DNA from: Pseudomonas sp. ICMP22404
GTDB lineage: Bacteria; Pseudomonadota; Gammaproteobacteria; Pseudomonadales; Pseudomonadaceae
NCBI RefSeq assembly: GCF_006227205.1
Contig: NZ_VCNG01000011.1
Location: 1-64,000, forward strand
Length of the DNA stretch: 64,000 nt
Reading direction: 5' to 3'
This document shows, one piece after another, positions 1 through 6,751 of this stretch (within the stretch, counting starts at the first letter, position 1; each line of letters starts with the position of its first letter). Under the pieces are notes generated by a model that was given only the letters and a program-made list of their open reading frames with translations, had not been told where the DNA came from and made no database searches. The position numbers and the translations under genes were made by a program.

Positions 1-401
1 TTTCAGGGCTAAACGCATAAACTTCATCGCGGGCAAGCCTTGCTCCCACGGATTTGAGCAACGCCATTCCACTGTGGGAAGCGCCCGCGCAAGGCACCGT
101 GCAAAGGCTTGAGCTGTGGGAGCAAAGCTTGCTCGCGACGAAGGCGCCTCGGTTTCAGGGCTAAACGCATAAGTTTCATCGCGGGCAAGCCTTGCTCCCA
201 CGGATTTGAGCAACGCCATTCCACTGTGGGAAGCGCCCGGGCAAGGCACCGTGCAAAGGCTTGAGCTGTGGGAGCAAAGCTTGCTCGCGACGAAGGCGCC
301 TCGGTTTCAGGGCTAAACGCATAAACTTCATCGCGGGCAAGCCTTGCTCCCACGGGTTTTGAGCAACGTCAATCCACTGTGGGAGCGAGCCTGCTCGCGA
401 T
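1..401. repeat. Tandem array of REPINs, 152-bp period
   Basis: Two full 152-bp units (1-152 and 153-304) and a third partial unit from 305 are nearly identical. Each unit begins TTTCAGGGCTAAACGCATAA and contains inverted REP arms. Complete REPINs (GTGGGAGCAAAGCTTGCTC paired with its inverted, slightly diverged partner) lie at 116-201 and 268-353, and a single REP arm of the GTGGGAGCGAGCCTGCTC type starts at 379. I see no plausible gene here; open frames in the array are palindrome translations. The array occupies the space 3' of the TetR gene. Confidence 0.85.
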
Positions 402-426
402 CAAGGCCGCTCCGGGCCCCGAAAAC

Positions 427-1062
427 CTAGGGCCGATACGCCCGCATGAACAACCCCACCACCTCCTGCACATGCTCCTCGGCCGCGTCTGCCTCCAGCG
501 GCGCGCCGCAGCCATACAGCAAGCGGAAATTCGCCGCGCCCTTGATCAGGCAGAAGAAATGTTCGGCCGCATGACGGGGTTTTTCGATGCACAGGGCACC
601 GCTCTGGTTGACCTTGGCCAGCAACCGCTCCATGCCTGAGAGCATCCGCTCGGGGCCGGCCTGGTAGAAAATCGCCGAAAGCTTGGGGTCCTGGCTGCCC
701 AGGGCCATGATCAGCCGATGCAGGTTCACCGATTCTTCGCTGCTGACCAACAAGTGAAAGCCGCGGGCGATGTTCAACAGCACGTGTTCGATAGGCACGC
801 CGTCCGGCCACTCGAAGAACAGCGGCGGTACTTGCTCTTCGCACTTGGCAATCACTGCAGCGGAGAACAGCGTTTCCTTGTCATTGAAGTGGCTGTAGAC
901 CGTCAGTTTCGACACGCCCGCCTCGGTGGCAACGGTGTCCATGCTGGTATTGGCGTAACCCAACTCTATAAACAGCCGTTTGGCGGCGTCGAGAATGGCC
1001 TGGCGCTTGGCCAGGTCCTTCGGACGGCCGGGGCCGCTGGAGGGTAAAAGATTGTTCGACAT
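427..1062 (-). CDS. TetR-family repressor of the adjacent RND efflux operon
   Basis: The product is a 211-aa TetR/AcrR-type repressor. The N-terminal DNA-binding domain has a helix-turn-helix at about residues 40-60 (TEAGVSKLTVYSHFNDKETL). The C-terminal half is the variable ligand-binding domain, of the kind seen in AefR/CmeR-like regulators. I chose the ATG at 1062 (MSNNLLPSSG) because the basic arm GRPKDLAKRQAIL that precedes the DNA-binding helices follows directly; the frame stays open further upstream, but that would run through the shared promoter. The gene is divergent from the adaptor/pump operon, 93 bp away, which is the usual arrangement for a local efflux repressor. A likely operator lies in the gap. 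The inducer cannot be read from sequence. Confidence 0.88.
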   Translation of the reverse strand: MSNNLLPSSGPGRPKDLAKRQAILDAAKRLFIELGYANTSMDTVATEAGVSKLTVYSHFNDKETLFSAAVIAKCEEQVPPLFFEWPDGVPIEHVLLNIARGFHLLVSSEESVNLHRLIMALGSQDPKLSAIFYQAGPERMLSGMERLLAKVNQSGALCIEKPRHAAEHFFCLIKGAANFRLLYGCGAPLEADAAEEHVQEVVGLFMRAYRP

Positions 1063-1090
1063 TCTTCGCTTTAATACTGGACTGGTGAGT

Positions 1091-1121
1091 TTGCTATTAA
1101 TACCATACCCGTCAGTATAAT
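1091..1121 (+). promoter_or_regulatory. Candidate efflux-operon promoter
   Basis: A perfect -10 hexamer TATAAT lies at 1116-1121, 35 bp before the adaptor start codon. The best -35-like hexamer is TTGCTA at 1091-1096, but the 19-bp spacing is long, so the promoter may depend on other features. The -10 overlaps a dyad that could bind the divergent TetR protein. Confidence 0.55.
1105..1118. promoter_or_regulatory. Candidate TetR operator
   Basis: ATACCCGTCAGTAT is a dyad with half-sites ATAC and GTAT separated by 6 bp, typical in size of a TetR-family operator core. A second, wider pair (TTAATACTG at 1071-1079 and CAGTATAAT at 1113-1121) surrounds it. The dyad overlaps the -10 of the efflux operon, so bound repressor would block RNA polymerase. 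Assignment rests on position and symmetry only. Confidence 0.5.
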
Positions 1122-1155
1122 TATTCCAAGCACCATTAGCGAAAGGTCTGCCGCC

Positions 1156-2256
1156 ATGTTGCGCCACGCATTGCCCCTCGCCCTGCCAGTCAGCCTGGTT
1201 TTTTTATTATCTGCGTGTGGTCATGACGAACCGGTACCGGTCGCCGTGCGCCCCGCCATGGTCGTGAAGCCAGAGCCTTCGGCCCAGGCCACTGACAGCT
1301 ACCCCGGCGAAGTGCGGGCCCGTTTTGAGCCGGACCTGGCTTTTCGCATTGGCGGTAAAGTGAGCCGACGACTGGTCGAAGAGGGGCAGCGGGTCAAGGC
1401 CAACCAACCACTGGCCGAACTTGATCCCCAAGATGTGCGCTTGCAACTGGAAGCCACCCGGGCCCAGGTGGCCGCGGCCGAGGCCAACCTGAACCTGGTG
1501 CGGGCCGAGCGTGATCGCTACAAGAAATTGCTGGACCGGCAGATGGTCAGCCGTTCCCAGTACGACAATGCCGAGAATCTCTACCGCTCCGGTGCCGCAC
1601 GTCTCAAGCAGATCCAGGCGGAGTTCGACGTCTCCAGCAATCAGGCCAGCTATTCGGTGTTGCGGGCGCCCCAGGATGGCGTGGTCGCCCGGCGTTCGGT
1701 GGAAGTCGGGCAGGTGGTGCAAGCCGGGCAAACCGTCTTTACCCTCGCGACCGACGGCGAGCGTGAAGTGCTGATCAGTCTGCCGGAACAGAGTTTTGGC
1801 CGGTTCAAGATCGGCCAGCCGGTCTCGGTCGAACTGTGGAGCCAGCCGGGCCAGCGTTTCAGCGGGCATATTCGCGAACTCTCGCCGGCCGCCGATCCCA
1901 AGTCCCGTACCTTCGCTGCCCGTGTCGCATTCGCCGAAGGCAGTGTTCCGGCCGAGCTGGGCCAGAGCGCCCGGGTCTTTATCCAGACCGTCGACAAGGT
2001 GCCGTTGTCGGTACCGCTGTCAGCCCTGACGGCTGAAAACGGCGCGACCTATGTCTGGGTGGTCAACGCCAACAACACCTTGAAGAAGGTCCCCGTTCGA
2101 GTCGGCGCCTTTGGTGAGAAGAGCGTCCCGGTGCTTGAGGGCCTCAGTGCCAACGACTGGGTAGTGGCGGCCGGCGTGCATGTGCTCCTCGATGGCCAGC
2201 AGGTACGGCCGGTGGATCGCTCCAACCGCGTGGTTAACCTGGCGGCCAAGGAGTAA
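1156..2256 (+). CDS. RND efflux periplasmic adaptor (membrane fusion) lipoprotein
   Basis: This 366-aa protein links an inner-membrane RND pump to an outer-membrane channel. A lipoprotein signal ends at the lipobox LSAC (Cys21). Then come a split biotinyl-lipoyl domain (about 60-90 and 180-210, with the conserved RAPQDGVVARRSVEVGQVV), an alpha-hairpin (about 95-150) rich in Gln/Ala/Glu, and a beta-barrel plus membrane-proximal domain. AAAGG lies upstream of the ATG. It is followed after 6 bp by the pump gene, so the two form one operon under the divergent TetR repressor. No outer-membrane factor gene is present, so the complex must borrow a channel encoded elsewhere. Confidence 0.92.
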   Translation: MLRHALPLALPVSLVFLLSACGHDEPVPVAVRPAMVVKPEPSAQATDSYPGEVRARFEPDLAFRIGGKVSRRLVEEGQRVKANQPLAELDPQDVRLQLEATRAQVAAAEANLNLVRAERDRYKKLLDRQMVSRSQYDNAENLYRSGAARLKQIQAEFDVSSNQASYSVLRAPQDGVVARRSVEVGQVVQAGQTVFTLATDGEREVLISLPEQSFGRFKIGQPVSVELWSQPGQRFSGHIRELSPAADPKSRTFAARVAFAEGSVPAELGQSARVFIQTVDKVPLSVPLSALTAENGATYVWVVNANNTLKKVPVRVGAFGEKSVPVLEGLSANDWVVAAGVHVLLDGQQVRPVDRSNRVVNLAAKE

Positions 2257-2262
2257 TCCCCG

Positions 2263-5200
2263 ATGGGCTTCAATCTTTCCGAATGGGCGTTGCGTAACCG
2301 CCAGATCGTACTGTTCCTGATGCTGTTGCTGGCCATCGTCGGCGCACTTTCCTACACCAAGCTGGGTCAGAGCGAAGACCCGCCGTTCACCTTCAAGGCC
2401 ATGGTCATCAGCACCAACTGGCCGGGGGCCACGGCCGAAGAAGTGTCGCGCCAGGTCACCGAACGCATCGAAAAGAAGCTGATGGAAACCGGCGATTACG
2501 AAAGGATCGTTTCGTTTTCCCGTCCGGGCGAGTCTCAGGTGACCTTCATGGCCCGGGACTCCATGCATTCGGCGCAGATTCCCGAGCTGTGGTACCAGAT
2601 CCGCAAGAAGGTCAACGATATCCGCCATACCTTGCCGCAGGGTATCCAGGGGCCGTTCTTCAACGATGAGTTCGGTACCACCTTCGGCAATATCTACGCC
2701 CTGACCGGTGACGGTTTCGACTACGGTGTGCTCAAGGACTACGCCGACCGTGTCCAGATCCAGCTGCAACGGGTCAAGGATGTGGGCAAGGTCGAGTTGC
2801 TCGGTCTGCAGGACGAGAAAATCTGGATCGAGCTGTCGAACGTCAAGCTGGCCACCCTCGGCCTGCCTTTGTCAGCGGTCCAACAGGCTTTGGAAAAACA
2901 GAACGCAGTCTCGACAGCGGGCTTTTTTGAAACCGGTAGCGAGCGTTTGCAGCTACGGGTGTCGGGGAATTTCCAGACGGTAGAAGAGATCCGCAACTTC
3001 CCGATCCGCGTCGCCGATCGCACATTCCGCATCGACGATGTGGCGGACGTGCGCCGCGGCTTCAACGAACCGCCGGCGCCACGCATGCGCTTCATGGGTG
3101 AAGACGCCATTGGTTTGGCCGTGGCGATGAAGGAGGGGGGCGATATCCTGATCCTGGGCAAGGCGCTGGAAGCTGAGTTTGCCCGGATCCAGAACAACCT
3201 GCCGGCCGGCATGCAATTGCGCAAGGTGTCGGACCAGCCGGCGGCGGTGAAGACCGGCGTCGGTGAGTTCGTCCAGGTGCTGGTAGAGGCCCTGACGATC
3301 GTCCTGCTGGTGAGCTTTTTTTCCCTGGGGCTGCGCACTGGGATGGTGGTCGCCCTGGCGATTCCGCTGGTACTGGCGATGACCTTCGCGGCGATGTATT
3401 ACCTGGGGATCGGCTTGCACAAGATTTCCCTCGGTGCGTTGGTGCTGGCGCTCGGGTTGCTGGTGGATGACGCGATCATTGCGGTGGAGATGATGGCGAT
3501 CAAGATGGAGCAGGGCTTCGACCGGATCAAGGCGGCCAGCTACGCCTGGACGAGCACGGCGTTCCCGATGCTTACCGGTACGCTGATCACGGCGGCGGGG
3601 TTCCTGCCCATCGCCACAGCGCAATCGGGCACTGGCGAATATACCCGTTCGATTTTCCAGGTAGTGACCCTCGCATTGCTGGCCTCTTGGGTGGCCGCTG
3701 TGGTGTTCGTGCCCTACCTGGGGGAAAAGCTCCTGCCGGACCTGGCAAAAATTCATGCCGCCAAGCACGGCACCGGCCACGGTCAGCCCGACCCCTACGG
3801 CACGCCGTTCTACCAGCGGGTCCGACGGGTGGTGGAGTGGTGCGTGCGTCGGCGCAAAACCGTCATCGCCTTGACCGTGCTGTTGTTTATCGGCTCGGTG
3901 ATGCTGTTTCGTTTTGTCCCGCAGCAGTTCTTTCCTGCGTCAGGACGGCTGGAGCTGATGGTCGATCTGAAGCTGCAAGAAGGTGCGTCCCTGAGTAACA
4001 CTGCAGAACAGGTCAAGCGCCTGGAGGCGTTACTCAAGGATCACCCGGGCATCGACAATTACGTGGCCTATGTCGGCACCGGTTCACCGCGTTTCTACCT
4101 GCCGCTGGATCAACAACTGCCGGCACCGAGCTTTGCCCAGTTCGTGGTGTTGGCCAAGACCATCGAAGACCGCGAGCCCCTGCGCAGCTGGCTGATCAGT
4201 ACCCTGAACGAACAGTTTCCGACGATGCGCTCCCGGGTCACGCGCCTGGAAAACGGCCCGCCAGTGGGGTATCCGGTACAGTTCCGGGTGACCGGCGAGC
4301 ACATTGAAAAAGTCCGAGCCCTGGCGCGCAAAGTCGCGACGAAAGTTCGCGAAAACCCCTACGTGACGAACGTGCACCTGGATTGGGAAGAGCCGAGCAA
4401 GGTCGTGTACCTGAATGTCGACCAGGAGCGCGCCCGGGCCCTGGGCGTGAGCACCGCCGACCTGTCGAAGTTCCTGCAGAGTTCCCTCATCGGCTCCAGC
4501 GTCAGCCAATACCGGGAGGACAACGAACTGATCGAGATCCTGTTGCGTGGCACGGTGCATGAGCGCACCGAGCTGACGCTGTTGCCGAGCCTGGCGGTGC
4601 CTACCGACAATGGCCAGAGTGTTGCCTTGTCGCAGATCGCGACGCTGGAGTACGGCTTCGAAGAGGGCGTGATCTGGCATCGCAACCGCCTGCCTAGCGT
4701 GACGGTACGGGCCGATATCTATGGCAAGGAACAACCGGCGTCCCTGGTGCAGCAGATCTTTCCGACCCTGGACCCGATTCGCGCGGAGTTGCCGGACGGT
4801 TATCTGCTGGAGGTCGGTGGCACGGTCGAGGATTCGACCCGAGGACAGAAGTCGGTGAACGCCGGGGTACCGTTGTTCATTGTGGTGGTGCTGACTCTGC
4901 TGATGCTGCAATTGCGCAGTTTCTCACGCACGGCCATGGTGTTTCTGACGGCGCCCCTGGGGCTGATTGGCGTCACGCTGTTCCTGCTGGTGTTCCGCCA
5001 ACCGTTCGGTTTCGTCGCCATGCTGGGCACCATCGCCCTGTCGGGGATGATCATGCGCAACTCGGTGATCCTGGTGGACCAGATCGAACAGGACATCGAG
5101 GCGGGGCTGACGCCGTGGCAGGCGATCATCGAAGCGACGGTGCGACGCTTCCGTCCGATCGTGCTCACAGCCCTGGCGGCAGTGCTGGCAATGATCCCTC

Positions 5201-5328
5201 TGTCGCGCAGCCTGTTCTTCGGCCCGATGGCGGTGGCGATCATGGGCGGGCTGATCGTGGCGACGGCGTTGACGTTGCTGTTCCTGCCGGCGTTGTATGC
5301 GGCTTGGTTCAGGGTCAAGAAAACCTGA
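2263..5328 (+). CDS. RND multidrug efflux permease, TriC-like
   Basis: This 1021-aa inner-membrane proton/drug antiporter has the HAE-1 family layout: TM1 at the N-terminus, a large periplasmic loop, TM2-TM6 in the middle (about 335-480), a second loop, and TM8-TM12 at the end. The proton-relay Asp pair in TM4 is visible in GLLVDDAIIAVE (about residue 402). The TM10 position that is Lys in AcrB reads Arg here (MIMRNSVILVDQ). The N-terminus (MGFNLSEWALRNRQIVLFLM) resembles TriC of P. aeruginosa. TriABC has two adaptors whereas this operon has one, so I do not transfer the name or the triclosan substrate. Confidence 0.92.
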   Translation: MGFNLSEWALRNRQIVLFLMLLLAIVGALSYTKLGQSEDPPFTFKAMVISTNWPGATAEEVSRQVTERIEKKLMETGDYERIVSFSRPGESQVTFMARDSMHSAQIPELWYQIRKKVNDIRHTLPQGIQGPFFNDEFGTTFGNIYALTGDGFDYGVLKDYADRVQIQLQRVKDVGKVELLGLQDEKIWIELSNVKLATLGLPLSAVQQALEKQNAVSTAGFFETGSERLQLRVSGNFQTVEEIRNFPIRVADRTFRIDDVADVRRGFNEPPAPRMRFMGEDAIGLAVAMKEGGDILILGKALEAEFARIQNNLPAGMQLRKVSDQPAAVKTGVGEFVQVLVEALTIVLLVSFFSLGLRTGMVVALAIPLVLAMTFAAMYYLGIGLHKISLGALVLALGLLVDDAIIAVEMMAIKMEQGFDRIKAASYAWTSTAFPMLTGTLITAAGFLPIATAQSGTGEYTRSIFQVVTLALLASWVAAVVFVPYLGEKLLPDLAKIHAAKHGTGHGQPDPYGTPFYQRVRRVVEWCVRRRKTVIALTVLLFIGSVMLFRFVPQQFFPASGRLELMVDLKLQEGASLSNTAEQVKRLEALLKDHPGIDNYVAYVGTGSPRFYLPLDQQLPAPSFAQFVVLAKTIEDREPLRSWLISTLNEQFPTMRSRVTRLENGPPVGYPVQFRVTGEHIEKVRALARKVATKVRENPYVTNVHLDWEEPSKVVYLNVDQERARALGVSTADLSKFLQSSLIGSSVSQYREDNELIEILLRGTVHERTELTLLPSLAVPTDNGQSVALSQIATLEYGFEEGVIWHRNRLPSVTVRADIYGKEQPASLVQQIFPTLDPIRAELPDGYLLEVGGTVEDSTRGQKSVNAGVPLFIVVVLTLLMLQLRSFSRTAMVFLTAPLGLIGVTLFLLVFRQPFGFVAMLGTIALSGMIMRNSVILVDQIEQDIEAGLTPWQAIIEATVRRFRPIVLTALAAVLAMIPLSRSLFFGPMAVAIMGGLIVATALTLLFLPALYAAWFRVKKT

Positions 5329-5356
5329 CTGAGAGGCTGTGAACAGCAATCTTTTT

Positions 5357-5445
5357 GTGGGAGCGGGCTTGCTCGCGAAAGCGGTGGATCAGCTTGCATC
5401 GATGTTGTTTGTGCCACCGTCATCGCGGGCAAGCCCGGCTCCCAC
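5357..5445. repeat. REPIN (paired inverted REPs)
   Basis: GTGGGAGCGGGCTTGCTCGC at the left end is answered by a partly diverged inverted copy ending CTCCCAC. About 40 bp of less conserved sequence lies between the arms. Confidence 0.85.
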
Positions 5446-5489
5446 AGGGTCCGAGGTGATCGCAGATTTGCCGTCCACCACAAAGCAAT

Positions 5490-5577
5490 GTGGGAGCGAG
5501 CCTGCTCGCGATAGCGGTATGACAGCCAACGAAGAGGTCATGGCTGAAATGGCTACCGCGAGCAGGTTCGCTCCCAC
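5490..5577. repeat. REPIN
   Basis: The left arm is GTGGGAGCGAGCCTGCTCGC and the right arm is its inverted copy with one or two changes, ending CTCCCAC. It is the second of two REPINs filling the gap between the convergent efflux and DUF4197 genes. Confidence 0.85.
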
Positions 5578-5592
5578 CGTTGTTCAGCTCAT

Positions 5593-6270
5593 TCAGAGGC
5601 TGCCAAATACCTTCTTCGCCAGGCTGGTGGCCGCGGCCGCCGGGTTCTGGCGAATCGCGGCTTCCTGCTTGCCGATCATTTCGAACAAGCCGTCCAGTGC
5701 CTGCTCGGTCACGTAGTTTTCGACGTTGGCGCTTTTGGCATCCAATACACCGAACGTCGCGGCCTGGCCGGCAAAGGCGTTGTATTTCTGCGCCAGGCCG
5801 ACCTTGTCGGTGGCTCGCTTGACGATGGGCAGGAACTTGGCGCGGATCTGCTCGCGGCTGCTCTTGTTCAGGTACTGCGTCGCCGAGTCGTTGCCACCGC
5901 TCAAGATGCCCTTGGCATCGTCCACGCTCATGTTCTTCACGGCATTGACCAGAATCGGCTGGGCCTGGACCACGGCCGTCTCGGCTGCCTGGTTCATGCT
6001 GGCTTCCAATTGATCGACCTGATCACCCATGCCGAAGGCTTTCATCTTGCTGGCGACTTTACCGAGTTTGCCCGGCAGTTCGATTTTCACTTCCGGGTTG
6101 TTGCTGAATCCCCCTGGCGTGCCCAGTTGCTTGACCGCCACTTGAGCGCCCTGGGTCAAAGCGTCCTTGAGGCCACCCGTGGCATCTTTCTGCGACAGGT
6201 CACCGAGGGACAGGGCCATGGCATTGGCACAGGCCAGAAGGCCGGCGAACAGTAGAGTAGAGCGGAGCAT
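5593..6270 (-). CDS. DUF4197 family exported protein
   Basis: The 225-aa product has an N-terminal signal peptide (MLRSTLLFAGLLACANAMAL, likely cleaved after an Ala-x-Ala) followed by an Ala-, Lys- and Gln-rich, mostly helical soluble domain of the DUF4197 type. Recognisable segments include GLKDALTQGAQVAVKQL near the N-terminus and EQALDGLFEMIGKQEAAIR near the C-terminus. Family function is unknown; location is presumably periplasmic. AAGGAC precedes the ATG. It lies 30 bp downstream of the YbaY-type lipoprotein on the same strand, so the two may be cotranscribed. Confidence 0.85.
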   Translation of the reverse strand: MLRSTLLFAGLLACANAMALSLGDLSQKDATGGLKDALTQGAQVAVKQLGTPGGFSNNPEVKIELPGKLGKVASKMKAFGMGDQVDQLEASMNQAAETAVVQAQPILVNAVKNMSVDDAKGILSGGNDSATQYLNKSSREQIRAKFLPIVKRATDKVGLAQKYNAFAGQAATFGVLDAKSANVENYVTEQALDGLFEMIGKQEAAIRQNPAAAATSLAKKVFGSL

Positions 6271-6300
6271 GACAGCGTCCTTGAAATGAATTGAAAGGGA

Positions 6301-6699
6301 TCAACGGGCAGGGTTGACGCGGATCTTCAACGGCTGCGGATCTTTGCCATCGAGTTGCACGGTGTGTTGTTCGGTGCTGATGAACATCAACTGGCCGTCT
6401 ACTTCGATGCGGGCACTCACGGCGTAACGATGGCCGGGCTTGACCTGGGACGGATCATAACTGAGGTGGAATGGCAGGGGGACCTGTCCTTTGACCGGAC
6501 CGCTCTGCTGATCGAGCACCACCGCCGGAGCATCGGCCAGTGAAACATCTTGCAGGCTCACGCTCAGGGTCGCGGTGGGCGGCAGGGCGATACGTTGCAG
6601 GTAGAACACTTCGCCGTCGAGGTGGTTCTTGCTCGCCAGCGGCGCGCTGGAGCAGGCGCCGAGCAGCGCGGCAATGGTCAGCAGGGTCATTTTTTTCAT
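6301..6699 (-). CDS. YbaY/YscW-type small lipoprotein
   Basis: The 132-aa protein has a lipoprotein signal with lipobox LGAC (Cys16) and a single beta-rich domain. The pattern DGEVFYLQRIALPPTATLSV followed by VPLPFHLSYDP and YAVSARIEVDG is that of the YbaY / type III secretion lipoprotein chaperone family, which adopts a transthyretin-like fold. Its role outside secretion systems is unclear. No secretion genes lie nearby, so it is probably a general envelope lipoprotein. Confidence 0.8.
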   Translation of the reverse strand: MKKMTLLTIAALLGACSSAPLASKNHLDGEVFYLQRIALPPTATLSVSLQDVSLADAPAVVLDQQSGPVKGQVPLPFHLSYDPSQVKPGHRYAVSARIEVDGQLMFISTEQHTVQLDGKDPQPLKIRVNPAR

Positions 6700-6719
6700 G
6701 GCGCAATTCCTTGTTCGAG

Positions 6720-6743
6720 GGCGCCAGGAAACAGCCTGGCGCC
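6720..6743 (-). terminator. Strong hairpin downstream of plsB
   Basis: A perfect 9-bp GC-rich stem (GGCGCCAGG with CCTGGCGCC) and 6-nt loop lies 9 bp past the plsB stop. There is no clear T run on the minus strand, so it may act as an inefficient terminator or an mRNA 3'-end stabiliser. Confidence 0.5.
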
Positions 6744-6751
6744 GATGGGAA

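Noticed and set aside
1..401. Regularly spaced repeats resembling a CRISPR array
   Set aside because: The repeats are whole 152-bp units including their spacers, with REP palindromes; spacers are not unique and no cas gene is present.
379..844. Short frames in the left array and across the TetR gene
   Set aside because: They translate palindromic repeats or lie in the wrong frame of the TetR gene.
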